Shown here: positions 45,078 through 53,390 of the stretch, in pieces
How the letters are laid out: the number at the start of each line of letters is the position of its first letter
How positions within the stretch are numbered: the first letter of the stretch is position 1
Source: Corynebacterium casei LMG S-19264
Lineage (GTDB): Bacteria > Actinomycetota > Actinomycetes > Mycobacteriales > Mycobacteriaceae
Direction of reading: 5' to 3'
Length of the DNA: 64,000 nucleotides
Assembly (NCBI RefSeq): GCF_000550785.1
Contig: NZ_CP004350.1
Coordinates: 2,894,009-2,958,008, forward strand
Translations under genes and position numbers: made by a program
The notes under the pieces: generated by a model
Told to the model about the DNA's origin: nothing
What the model saw: only the letters and a program-made list of their open reading frames with translations
The model's database searches: none

Positions 45078-46949
45078 ATGAAACGAACATTCAGCGCAGC
45101 AACCATTGCTGTCGCAATAGTGTCAGCAGTGACGATTGGCATACCTGCTGCAGCGCAGCCTCTTGATCCGCATCCAAGCATTTCAGAAGTGCAGCTCAAT
45201 CCAGAGGAACAGGCACCAAGCCATCCTGCCGTTACCACGACAAACAATTCTGAGGCCGGTGAGGAGCCTTTTGCAGCCTGGGGACTTGCAACACCTCCAG
45301 GCGCGGAAAACTACGAAGTCAACCAAGTCTCGGACGAAGAACTCGATCCCCGGGGTGTGGAAGGGTGGCAGCCTACGCCAGATCCTCAAGACGAAATTGT
45401 TGACGGTCAGATGCGTTCCGATATCGAAACTGTCCCTGAGGATTTCAGTGATGCAGATGCAGATCGGGCAGAGTTGGCCGAGTCAGCTTTGGAATCAGAT
45501 CGCGAGATTTCTCTTCAGGCGTCCCCGAGATGCTCAGTGTATTGGCCATCATGGTTTGAAGTCTGTGGCTCAATCAGAGCTAAATACGACTCCATGGGTG
45601 GTCCACAAAGCTTTTTAAGCTTGCCAAAGTCATACCAGCTCATCAACCCCGACGGTATTGGACGGCGATCCGAATTCGTCAACGGATTCATCTACTGGCA
45701 CCCTGACACTGGTGCGCATAGCGTAAGTATTCCAGTTTCTGTCGTTTGGCAGCGCCATGGCTGGGAGGGAGGTTTCCTAGGTTATCCAACGACTAGCGAT
45801 ATGGCGTTAGGTGATCAGTGGTTTAAGCAGTCTTTCCAAGGAGGCCACGTTTATACCCATAACACGCTCCCTGCTTCGCAGGCCAGTATCCAAGGCGCCA
45901 TTTATGACAAATGGCAGTCACTTGGAGCACAAAACAGTGAGCTTGGCTTTCCCATCAGCGATGAGCTAACTGCTTCTGATGGTATCGGACGATACAACGT
46001 ATTCGAAGGCGGCATGATCTACTGGACGCCACAACACGGAGCGCATGCCGTAACTGGTGGAATATTGGCCAAATGGGCCTTACAAAACTTTGAGAGAAGC
46101 GGCTACGGATACCCTATTGGGGATGCCACTACAAACGAACAAGAGGAATTAACGCAGGACTTCGAAGGCGGAACCATTTTCGCTGATCCAAACTTCTTTT
46201 GGCAGCCATTTTCTTGCATTGATGCTATTTCCCGAATCGCGCTCGAAAATTCAGTGGTGGATGACTTTGACTTTATCTGCTCAAACAGGGGCATTTCTCT
46301 AACTACGAGTGATACTAACTTTTTCGGGATGCCTACAGTCGACGACGTAGTTGCCACGACTAGTTTCCCCCAGCTCCGTTCAACAAATAGAACCCCAGCG
46401 AATATCGGAGTTGAATGCGATCTTCGCGAGCCCTCGAGCATCAGTGGCCCCCTCAGAAGTGGAGCTTACAAGGTAAGCAAGTCGGTTCACCTCTGTTTCG
46501 GGCAGACCGAACCTCCAACACCGACCAAGCCATTAAAAGTGAAATGGTCTAAAGAATTGGCTTGGACCATCGCAAACACACTCCCACAACGACAAATCGG
46601 GGCAGTTACACTGCAAGTCAATTCCCTAGATCTTCCAGGCTTTACGTTTACCGTAGATAGCAGACTTCAAGAAGACAAGAAATTCCAAATTGATCCTACG
46701 ATGCAGCGGATGGTCAATACAGTTTCAGATCCTGGCGCAAATAGGTCGAAGGTCGTGAATTACGATATTCCTACTAGACCGGGAACATATTTCGTAGAAG
46801 TCACCGGCATCAGTCTAAAAATCCCAGATTGGAATTACAATGCTGAGCTCAACGGACTCAGATTTGCAATAGGCAGGTACCATTGCCCCCAATACCGCTA
46901 CTACTCAGACCTCTGCGAATTCCCAGATCCAGTCGATGACCACACATAA
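45078..46949 (+). CDS. Secreted LGFP-repeat protein with unrecognised C-terminal half
   Basis: A 623-residue exported protein. A signal peptide covers about 1-28 (FSAATIAVAIVSAVTIG, ending PAAAQ). An acidic, low-complexity stretch follows (about 30-145). Four to five LGFP repeats occupy about 165-375 (FLGYPTTSDMA, LGFPISDEL, FIYWHPDTGAHSV, MIYWTPQHGAHAV). LGFP repeats are known to associate proteins with the mycolate envelope. The remaining ~245 residues match nothing I recognise; they contain several cysteines and a beta-rich last part, suggesting a folded extracellular domain. GGGGAG precedes the ATG by about 10 nt. The C-terminal coding part is visibly A+T-rich. The next gene overlaps its end by 14 bp. 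Confidence 0.8.
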   Translation: MKRTFSAATIAVAIVSAVTIGIPAAAQPLDPHPSISEVQLNPEEQAPSHPAVTTTNNSEAGEEPFAAWGLATPPGAENYEVNQVSDEELDPRGVEGWQPTPDPQDEIVDGQMRSDIETVPEDFSDADADRAELAESALESDREISLQASPRCSVYWPSWFEVCGSIRAKYDSMGGPQSFLSLPKSYQLINPDGIGRRSEFVNGFIYWHPDTGAHSVSIPVSVVWQRHGWEGGFLGYPTTSDMALGDQWFKQSFQGGHVYTHNTLPASQASIQGAIYDKWQSLGAQNSELGFPISDELTASDGIGRYNVFEGGMIYWTPQHGAHAVTGGILAKWALQNFERSGYGYPIGDATTNEQEELTQDFEGGTIFADPNFFWQPFSCIDAISRIALENSVVDDFDFICSNRGISLTTSDTNFFGMPTVDDVVATTSFPQLRSTNRTPANIGVECDLREPSSISGPLRSGAYKVSKSVHLCFGQTEPPTPTKPLKVKWSKELAWTIANTLPQRQIGAVTLQVNSLDLPGFTFTVDSRLQEDKKFQIDPTMQRMVNTVSDPGANRSKVVNYDIPTRPGTYFVEVTGISLKIPDWNYNAELNGLRFAIGRYHCPQYRYYSDLCEFPDPVDDHT

Positions 46950-47631
46950 GGATGACAAATCACAAATGTTTGACAGTTTTCTATGGGATGACTTCTGTAA
47001 ATGTCAGGGTGTCACATCTATCAAAGAAGACATCGACCCAGTCTCTTCTGGCATTCTCGCTAAGCTCATGACAAAGAATACGTCAGCAGAAGCTACTTTC
47101 GACTGCATTTTTTATTCAGATGGCACCTGGGATGAGCAAGGAGCTTTTCAAACTTTCGACGTTTTCCACGTGGACGCCCACCCAGCCCATTCAGCATTTT
47201 CAACTGTCCACAATGGGTCAAAGCTTCTGAACTTTGGCCCTCTGATGCGTGACGGTGGGCTGCTTGCCGAACCCAGGCATATTCCCGGATCAGCCTCACC
47301 CCAGATCCTTCTTGATTTTGAACATTTTCCATATTTTTGGGGCAGTTCCTTCTCTAGCTCGAATTTTAGCGCCGAGAGTGTGCAGTATCCGCACGCATTT
47401 TCCCTTGCTGATTCGCGCTACATCCGAGTTATTTCATACTCTGAAGAAGAATTGCACGCCCACCAACTCTGGCACGAGGTTGTCATCGACACAGAGTTTT
47501 CCATAGCAGTTCTCTACGCCCGCCATGTGCAAGGTGGCATCGATAGTGTGTGGACAATGCTTCGTTTCGAACATAACGGCAGTCCTCAAGGGTTCCAAGA
47601 CAAAAGCATGCAATACCTCTGGTCCTTTTAA
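46936..47631 (+). CDS. Hypothetical protein coupled to the LGFP gene
   Basis: I do not recognise this gene. The 231-residue protein is acidic, soluble and without signal or membrane segments; aromatic residues are frequent (FEHFPYFWGSSF). It overlaps the LGFP gene by 14 bp, so it is translated from the same message. An alternative start at 46966 has AAGGA about 14 nt upstream. Codon and base use are more A+T-rich than in the flanking core genes, pointing to an accessory insertion. Size and coupling resemble immunity or accessory proteins of secreted effectors, but no motif supports that. Confidence 0.6.
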   Translation: MTTHKDDKSQMFDSFLWDDFCKCQGVTSIKEDIDPVSSGILAKLMTKNTSAEATFDCIFYSDGTWDEQGAFQTFDVFHVDAHPAHSAFSTVHNGSKLLNFGPLMRDGGLLAEPRHIPGSASPQILLDFEHFPYFWGSSFSSSNFSAESVQYPHAFSLADSRYIRVISYSEEELHAHQLWHEVVIDTEFSIAVLYARHVQGGIDSVWTMLRFEHNGSPQGFQDKSMQYLWSF

Positions 47632-47633
47632 GA

Positions 47634-47674
47634 CCTGCGGTATTAAAGAGAATGGTTACTCTCCATACCGCAGG
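47634..47674. terminator. Hairpin between converging hypothetical genes
   Basis: CCTGCGGTAT (47634-47643) and ATACCGCAGG (47665-47674) form a perfect 10-bp stem with a 21-nt loop that itself contains GAGA/TCTC. It overlaps the 3' end of the minus-strand gene. No long T-run. Confidence 0.55.
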
Positions 47675-48168
47675 CCCAGAGCCTCCACGTTTAATGAAAC
47701 AAAATCTCGGTTTAGCCAAATCTTCTGTCTGCTCTGTGTGTTCAAGTCGTTGTAGTAGTTGAGAAATTCATCGACGGCATTTGCCCTCATTTCCGAGTAT
47801 TCTCCTTCACTCATCCATGTGATTCTGCCAAGAGTGGAGAAATCTACTTTAAAGATCGGATAGTCCCCGGCTAGTGTGTCAAAAGAAATTGAATCGGCAA
47901 TAGTTTCATAAATATCTGGCGACCACCGGTAGCGAGGATAGCCTGCGGCATATCCTGCGACCGCAACCTGGTTATGGGATTCGACGCTAAACGCGAGAGC
48001 AATCTCGAGGTGTGACGGTACTTGTATTATGAACAATGGAGTAACGGTCGGCTTTTCGTTCACCCCAGCATGATTGATGCTGTTTTCGGGGGCGATCCAT
48101 TTATTTAGGGATGCTGAAAGCGCAGCCGCTAATCGGCTGAGATCGATCTGTTCGATATTTATCCACAT
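47656..48168 (-). CDS. Hypothetical protein
   Basis: I do not recognise this gene. The 170-residue protein is soluble, begins MWINIEQIDLSRLAAAL and contains a central stretch with GYAAGYPRYRWSPD and a later ITWMSEGEYSEM. It has no signal, membrane segment or catalytic motif that I can name. AGGAGA lies 4 nt before the ATG at 48168, so translation is well supported. It converges on the other hypothetical gene and shares its A+T-rich character. It is upstream of nadC only in coordinates; both are on the minus strand with 57 bp between nadC's start side and this gene's stop far away, so no operon is implied. Confidence 0.6.
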   Translation of the reverse strand: MWINIEQIDLSRLAAALSASLNKWIAPENSINHAGVNEKPTVTPLFIIQVPSHLEIALAFSVESHNQVAVAGYAAGYPRYRWSPDIYETIADSISFDTLAGDYPIFKVDFSTLGRITWMSEGEYSEMRANAVDEFLNYYNDLNTQSRQKIWLNRDFVSLNVEALGLRYGE

Positions 48169-48225
48169 AGTTTCTCCTAATACTACTGCGCGCTTTTGGG
48201 CACTGGCTTCTTTGCTGATACCGGG

Positions 48226-49095
48226 TTAGGCAAGATCGAAGCCAAGATCAAGGACACGGCTGGAGTGGGTCAGCGCCCCGACGGCGATGTAATCAACGCC
48301 AGTGTCTCTATAGCCTGCGACATTATAAAGTGTGATGCCTCCACTGGCTTCGGTGCGCACACCTGCAGGGCGAGTGATTCCGACAGCGTCTTTGACAACG
48401 TCGGGTGCCATATTGTCCAGGAGAATGAGCTCAGCGCCGATTTCTACTGCCTCGGCGACCTGTTCAAGAGTGTCGCACTCGACCTCGACGGGAAGCTCCG
48501 GGAACTTGCTGCGCACAGCGGTAAATGCTGCGGCTAGCGAACCTGTGGCTGCAATGTGGTTGTCTTTGATAAGCGCGGTATCGCCGAGTCCCATGCGATG
48601 GTTTGCTCCCCCACCACAGCGCACAGCATATTTCTGGAGCACGCGCATACCAGGAATGGTCTTTCGGGTATCGCGCACGGTGATGCCGGTGTCTTGCAGA
48701 ATCTGCGCCCATTGATGGGTAGCGGTCGCCACGCCGGACAGCTGAGACACGTAATTGAGGGCAATGCGCTCAGCAGTCAACAAAGTGCGCACCGGCCCGG
48801 TCGCACGCAAAAGAGTCTGGCCTGGGGCAACGGTAGCGCCATCGTTGAGCCGCACTTCAATATCCAATTCCACGCCGTCCCGTTCCGCCGTGATTTGGAG
48901 TGCCAAAACAGCAAGCGGAAGACCGGCAAGACAGCCGTGCTCCCGGGAAACAATGGCCGCCGTACCTGTGGCGTCGGCTCCAATGGTAGCGATGGTGGTC
49001 GCGTCTGGGCCCCACGCGAGGTCCTCATCAAGAGCAGCACTGACATGAGAGCGGGCCTCTTCCCAATCAAGACCGTCGGCTGATGAAATCGTCAT
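48226..49095 (-). CDS. nadC: Nicotinate-nucleotide pyrophosphorylase (carboxylating)
   Basis: Quinolinate phosphoribosyltransferase; makes nicotinate mononucleotide from quinolinate and PRPP. The 289-residue protein has RTLLTAERIALNYVSQLSG, the substrate-binding DTRKTIPGMRVLQKYAV and GGGANHRMGLGDTALIKDNH, and later EVECDTLEQVAEAV and EASGGITLYNVAGY. The ATG at 49095 lies directly after the nadB stop, with AGGAG 7 nt before it. It is the last gene of nadA-nadB-nadC. No cysteine-desulfurase-like nadS gene follows, unlike what I recall in C. glutamicum. Confidence 0.95.
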   Translation of the reverse strand: MTISSADGLDWEEARSHVSAALDEDLAWGPDATTIATIGADATGTAAIVSREHGCLAGLPLAVLALQITAERDGVELDIEVRLNDGATVAPGQTLLRATGPVRTLLTAERIALNYVSQLSGVATATHQWAQILQDTGITVRDTRKTIPGMRVLQKYAVRCGGGANHRMGLGDTALIKDNHIAATGSLAAAFTAVRSKFPELPVEVECDTLEQVAEAVEIGAELILLDNMAPDVVKDAVGITRPAGVRTEASGGITLYNVAGYRDTGVDYIAVGALTHSSRVLDLGFDLA

Positions 49096-49096
49096 A

Positions 49097-50617
49097 TCAA
49101 GCTCCTGCATAGTGGTAGTTCGTGGTGGTTGCGGCTACGTCATCGCTGCGGCGGTGACAGCCCAATGATTCGCTTCGCTGCTGTGCAGCACGCGCGATGG
49201 CTAGTCCTGCCCAGGCCATGTTTGTCGCATCCAGGGTTGCAGCGTTGAATGCACTGGCTTTGGGAAGTGAGGTCAAGATGTTGATAGCCGTGGTCAGGTC
49301 AGTATCGTTGCGGACTACCCCGACGTAGTCGTCCATGACTGAGCGGATGGCAGCAGCATCGCCGACAGGTGCGACCGCAGTGCGCGCGACAGGGTGGTGG
49401 GTAGAAGCAGTCCTTCGCGATTCCGCCAGGCGGATACCACATCGATGCCCCGCCACCAGTGCCTCGGTCAAAGAGTTTGAGGCGAGCCGATTCGCCCCCT
49501 GGACGCCGGTGCCAGCAACTTCACCAATAGCGCTGAGACCTGACAGACTTGTTCTCCCATCAAGATCGGCGGCTATGCCACCGCAGTGATAGTGAGCACC
49601 GGGTCTAACTGGAATCAGATCGACGGTGGCGTCCACGCCGCGTTCGATGAGCATGGCGTGAATTGTTGGGAAGCGCTGTGGGAAGTCAGCAATCGAGCGG
49701 GCATCAAGATAAACGTGCTCTGAACCGGTGGCACGCATGCGCGCGATAATCTCGGCGGACACTACGTCACGGGGAGCTAAGTCTGCCTGCGGGTGACGGC
49801 TGCGCATGAAACGCTCACCGCGTTCGTCGATGAGAATCCCTCCCTCGCCGCGGACGGCTTCGGAGATGAGAACATCTTTTCCACCGCTTCGCGGGACAGC
49901 CAGGACCGTTGGATGAAACTGCATAAATTCAATATCGCGAGTCGCAGCACCAGCGCGCAACGCCATGGCCAAGCCATCGGCGGTAGCCACATCCGGATTG
50001 GATGTCAGCGTCCACAGGGCGCCGGAGCCGCCGGCGGCTAGCACGACTTCATCGGCAAGCCAGCGTCCAACCTGTCCATTGTGAAGCACGCGCGCACCGC
50101 AAACGGTCCCATCCGCGGTAGTCAATAAATCAACGGCACGGGTGTGCGGGATAATGCGGATTCCCCGTGCTGCAGCGGCGCGCAGCAGCGTGGATTCGAC
50201 TTCCCACCCTGAGCTATCGCCGGCGTGAACAATCCGGCGGAAACGGTGACCACCTTCGAGGTGAAGGTCATCGTCAAAGCGTGCACCGTGCGAAACCAGT
50301 CGCTTAATCGCCTCGCCGGCCTGGTGGACGAGCTCGCTGATCCGATCGCGTGCGCCATGGAATGCCCCGGCGGCCATTGTGTCCTCAATGTGCGAGGCGA
50401 ATGAGTCTTCTGGGGAAGTAACCGCCGCCAGACCGCCCTGCGCCCACGCGGTCGAGCTATCAGCGGGCTTGGCCCGGGTAATTATGGTTACGCAGCGGTC
50501 GGGATTAGTCTCCACAATCCCAAGGGCTGCGGATAAACCGGCAGCTCCCGAGCCGATGATGAGCACGTCGGTGGTTTCAACAAAGGCATCACTTGGGGTT
50601 GCAAGTTCCATTGTCAT
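49097..50617 (-). CDS. nadB: L-aspartate oxidase
   Basis: FAD enzyme that oxidises L-aspartate to iminoaspartate, the first step of de novo NAD synthesis. The 506-residue protein has the FAD-binding LIIGSGAAGLSAALGI, the active-site region ARDRISELVHQAGEAIKRL, HPTVLAVPRSGGKDVLISEA, GAHYHCGGIAADLDGRTS and VQGANRLASNSLTEALVAGH. Its start lies 6 bp after the nadA stop. The product is unstable and is used by NadA, so coexpression makes sense. Confidence 0.95.
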   Translation of the reverse strand: MTMELATPSDAFVETTDVLIIGSGAAGLSAALGIVETNPDRCVTIITRAKPADSSTAWAQGGLAAVTSPEDSFASHIEDTMAAGAFHGARDRISELVHQAGEAIKRLVSHGARFDDDLHLEGGHRFRRIVHAGDSSGWEVESTLLRAAAARGIRIIPHTRAVDLLTTADGTVCGARVLHNGQVGRWLADEVVLAAGGSGALWTLTSNPDVATADGLAMALRAGAATRDIEFMQFHPTVLAVPRSGGKDVLISEAVRGEGGILIDERGERFMRSRHPQADLAPRDVVSAEIIARMRATGSEHVYLDARSIADFPQRFPTIHAMLIERGVDATVDLIPVRPGAHYHCGGIAADLDGRTSLSGLSAIGEVAGTGVQGANRLASNSLTEALVAGHRCGIRLAESRRTASTHHPVARTAVAPVGDAAAIRSVMDDYVGVVRNDTDLTTAINILTSLPKASAFNAATLDATNMAWAGLAIARAAQQRSESLGCHRRSDDVAATTTNYHYAGA

Positions 50618-50623
50618 GGGCGC

Positions 50624-51640
50624 CTACTCGCCTCCGCCGGGATTACCTATTGGAATCATGCGCTCGACGGCGCTGCGTGCTACCGCCGCGATTTCCTCAT
50701 CGACGAATACCTCATCGCGGCCATAGCGCAAGCAATCCAGCAACTTTTCGGGCGTGATCATCTGCATATAGGGGCATGCAGCCTGCGGATTGACCGGCAT
50801 GAACTCCGTGGCGGGATTGGCCTTGCGCAGCTGGTGCAACATGCCAATCTCCGTGGCAACAAGGACGCGCTCACTTGTCGTTTTCTTCGCGGCCTCGAGC
50901 ATCCCACCAGTCGATAAAATTTGCGTGGTCTCTCCTGGAATCTCTCCGGACTCAGCCATCCACAGCGCAGTGGTGGTGCAGCCACATTCCGGGTGAACAA
51001 AAAGTTCGGCGCCCTCATTGGCTCGCACAGTATCGACCAAGTCGCGCGGTGAAATATCAGCATGAACGTGGCATTCGCCGAGCCAGACATGGATATTGTC
51101 GCGGCCAGTCACGCGGCGCACGTGCGCGCCGAGGAACTGATCCGGCAAGAACAGAATCTCTCGGTTCGGGTCGATAGAACGAACCACATCTGCCGCATTC
51201 GAGGAGGTGCAGCAGACGTCGGTTAATGCCTTTACTTCAGCCGTGGTGTTGACGTAACTGACCACAATCGCGCCTGGGTGCTCCGCCTTCCACTCGCGCA
51301 GTTGATCGGCGTTAATCGTGTCCGCCAATGAGCATCCAGCGTTGGCATCCGGAATAAACACCCGCTTGTCGGGCGAGAGAATCTTGGCGGTCTCAGCCAT
51401 AAAATGCACACCGCAGAAGATCACTTCATCTGCATCGGTAGCTGCTGCGATGCGCGAAAGCCCCAAGGAGTCTCCAACATGGTGGGCCACGTCCTGGATC
51501 TCGGGCAGCTGGTAGTTGTGCGCAAGAATCACCGCATTGCGCTGGTGCGCCAACTCCCGCACTTCTTCAGCCCAGTCGATGCCAAAGGTACTTTCGGCGC
51601 TTATTCGATCAACGGTGACGGTGTTCTGTTTGGTTGCCAT
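50624..51640 (-). CDS. nadA: Quinolinate synthase
   Basis: [4Fe-4S] enzyme that condenses iminoaspartate with dihydroxyacetone phosphate to quinolinate. The 338-residue protein has [24 protein letters not shown], the candidate cluster cysteines in [23 protein letters not shown] and [12 protein letters not shown], and [23 protein letters not shown]. The ATG at 51640 has a purine-rich AAAGAAG upstream. First gene of the nad operon; the 473-bp region upstream should carry its promoter and a candidate palindromic operator. Confidence 0.95.
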   Translation of the reverse strand: MATKQNTVTVDRISAESTFGIDWAEEVRELAHQRNAVILAHNYQLPEIQDVAHHVGDSLGLSRIAAATDADEVIFCGVHFMAETAKILSPDKRVFIPDANAGCSLADTINADQLREWKAEHPGAIVVSYVNTTAEVKALTDVCCTSSNAADVVRSIDPNREILFLPDQFLGAHVRRVTGRDNIHVWLGECHVHADISPRDLVDTVRANEGAELFVHPECGCTTTALWMAESGEIPGETTQILSTGGMLEAAKKTTSERVLVATEIGMLHQLRKANPATEFMPVNPQAACPYMQMITPEKLLDCLRYGRDEVFVDEEIAAVARSAVERMIPIGNPGGGE

Positions 51641-51737
51641 AATGGCTTCTTTCCTTACACATTTCGCCGGGCTGGGTCACCCGACTTCGCAGTTTTTGCC
51701 CCACGGGCTATAACTCCGGCCAAATGTACCACTCGCA

Positions 51738-51748
51738 CTTTTGAAAAG
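51738..51748. promoter_or_regulatory. Candidate operator palindrome upstream of nadA
   Basis: CTTTTGAAAAG is an exact 5+1+5 palindrome about 100 bp before the nadA start. De novo NAD genes are often repressor-controlled (NrtR/NdnR, NiaR), but no repressor gene is in the window and I cannot match this site to a known box. Confidence 0.3.
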
Positions 51749-52046
51749 GAAAAATCCATCCCGCGATCCGCTCGATGAAGTATTACCGCCGTCACATAAA
51801 TGTCGGCGCATGCTGCAGATTTCTAAGCGATTGGGCTTTGCGCCCTTGGAATGAATTTTTATGTGAGACCATTCTTCGTTAGCAACCGCCAACGAGGCTA
51901 TGTCGAGCAGTCTCCCCTAATATTTCATTGCAATCGACTGGCCGGCAGCTGCCAATCTGCGCGGGTCAAGATTTCGTCACTGCTGGTGAAAGACTCGCGC
52001 GTGCATTGCATCACGCCCATAGCTCAGGTTCGAGACATTGATGTCC

Positions 52047-52076
52047 TTGACGCGGCTCTCTGCGCGCCCCTACTTT
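52047..52076 (+). promoter_or_regulatory. Candidate promoter of the small membrane protein
   Basis: TTGACG (52047-52052) and TACTTT (52071-52076) are 18 bp apart, about 38 bp before the ATG at 52114. Confidence 0.45.
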
Positions 52077-52113
52077 GAGTGTGGCCGAACGCAACTACGA
52101 AAGGCGCAGAATA

Positions 52114-52311
52114 ATGATTGCTAGCGTTATCTTTTCCATTCTCAATCTGGTCATCACCGTGGCTATCCCCATCATCTTGGTGTGGATGGCGCTAACGCTA
52201 AGGAGCATCAACAAGAAGCTCGAAACGCAGAGAGAAAACGTAAATACGCAGACCTACCAGGAGCAAACGCCGGTTGCTCAGCCAGCGGGCCAGTCGACGG
52301 ACCAGCAGTAA
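52114..52311 (+). CDS. Small single-span membrane protein
   Basis: I do not recognise this 65-residue protein. One transmembrane helix (about 3-27, SVIFSILNLVITVAIPIILVW) is followed by a short charged helix (LRSINKKLETQRENV) and a Gln-rich tail. The ATG at 52114 has AAAGG about 10 nt before it. The layout suits a small membrane adaptor or a stress-response peptide. It converges on ldh, 34 bp between stops. Confidence 0.6.
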   Translation: MIASVIFSILNLVITVAIPIILVWMALTLRSINKKLETQRENVNTQTYQEQTPVAQPAGQSTDQQ

Positions 52312-52345
52312 GTCTTTGCTCCTGGTAGTTAGCGCTGATTAGCGC

Positions 52346-53293
52346 TTAAGCGAAAATCTGGTTCTTGATGTCCAGCAAGGTGTTCACCGAAGCATCAAGA
52401 CGTTCTTTCTCATGATCGTCGAGGTCTAGCTCGAGTACTCGGGCGACGCCATTGCGGTTGATAATCGCTGGAGTCCCAAAGTAAATATCGTTATAGCCGT
52501 AGTGGCCATCAATGTAGGCCGAGACTGGCAGAGCAACGTCTTGGTTCTGAATAATCGCGCGGGTGATGCGCGCGAGTGCCATTCCGATGCCGTAGCTCGT
52601 GGAGCCTTTGGCATCGATGATGTGATAGGCCGCGTCGCGGGTCTGTTCAAAGATTTCTTCAATGCGCTCATTGAACCCGGGTTCCTTTTCCGCCTGGCGA
52701 GCGAGCGGAACACCGCCAATATTTGCCGAGGACACTACCGGCAACTCAGAATCGCCGTGCTCACCAATGATGTAGGCGTGCACCGAGGTTGGCGCGATAT
52801 CAGCCATCTCACCGAGCATGTAGCGATAGCGCGCGGAGTCCAATACTGTGCCCGAGCCAATAACCCGTGAGGTGGGCAGGCCGGACGCTTTCCACACGGC
52901 ATAAGTCAGCAGGTCAACTGGGTTGGTGGCGACAACAAAAAGACCATCGAAGCCTGCCTCCATGGCAGAGCCGACGATGGTGTTCATAATGGTGACGTTT
53001 TTATCCACCAAGTCCAAGCGAGTCTCGCCTGGCTTTTGTGCAGCGCCTGCGCAGATAACCACGATGGCTGCATCCTTGCAGTCTTCATACGTGCCTTCGG
53101 TAACGCGGGTGCGCGAAGGCGCCCACACCACGCCATGGTTTAGGTCCATGACGTTTCCTTTAAGCTTCTTTTCATCAATATCGATGATGGCGAGATGGTC
53201 AACGGTTCCCTGGTTTACCAATGCATATGCGTAGGCGACACCAACATCACCCGCGCCGATGAGGACAACTTTGTTTCCAACTTGAGGGCTCAT
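52346..53293 (-). CDS. ldh: L-lactate dehydrogenase
   Basis: NAD-dependent reduction of pyruvate to L-lactate. The 315-residue protein has [19 protein letters not shown] (NAD binding), [17 protein letters not shown], the active-site [14 protein letters not shown] and [17 protein letters not shown] chose ATG 53293 because it aligns with the start I recall for C. glutamicum LdhA (four residues before VGNK). ATG 53302 is an alternative with a weak AGG 5 nt upstream. It is divergent from the alpha/beta hydrolase gene, 97 bp apart. In C. glutamicum ldh is also in the lcpB-sodA interval, so this is conserved synteny with rearrangement. Confidence 0.94.
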   Translation of the reverse strand: MSPQVGNKVVLIGAGDVGVAYAYALVNQGTVDHLAIIDIDEKKLKGNVMDLNHGVVWAPSRTRVTEGTYEDCKDAAIVVICAGAAQKPGETRLDLVDKNVTIMNTIVGSAMEAGFDGLFVVATNPVDLLTYAVWKASGLPTSRVIGSGTVLDSARYRYMLGEMADIAPTSVHAYIIGEHGDSELPVVSSANIGGVPLARQAEKEPGFNERIEEIFEQTRDAAYHIIDAKGSTSYGIGMALARITRAIIQNQDVALPVSAYIDGHYGYNDIYFGTPAIINRNGVARVLELDLDDHEKERLDASVNTLLDIKNQIFA

Positions 53294-53377
53294 AACTCTC
53301 ATTATGCCTGTAAATCCGGCATTTGGCTCGCCTGCCCAGCGTTGGAAACTTCACATGCAGAAAGCACCATGTTCTGG

Positions 53378-53383
53378 GATAAT
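53378..53383 (+). promoter_or_regulatory. -10 hexamer of the alpha/beta hydrolase gene, predicted leaderless
   Basis: GATAAT ends 7 nt before the ATG at 53391; no ribosome site is present. Confidence 0.5.
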
Positions 53384-53390
53384 TAGCGAC

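Larger units (their letters stand above)
51641..52113. other. Divergent intergenic region upstream of nadA
   Basis: No gene is supported in these 473 bp. The side next to nadA holds a TTATAG-type -10 on the minus strand and the palindrome CTTTTGAAAAG (51738-51748). The side next to 52114 holds a plus-strand promoter. I see no riboswitch-like fold and no tRNA. Confidence 0.5.

Noticed and set aside
51641-52113. Riboswitch or tRNA in the nadA upstream region
   Set aside because: No conserved tRNA arm (TTCGA loop with matching stems) and no riboswitch-like pairing could be found by eye.
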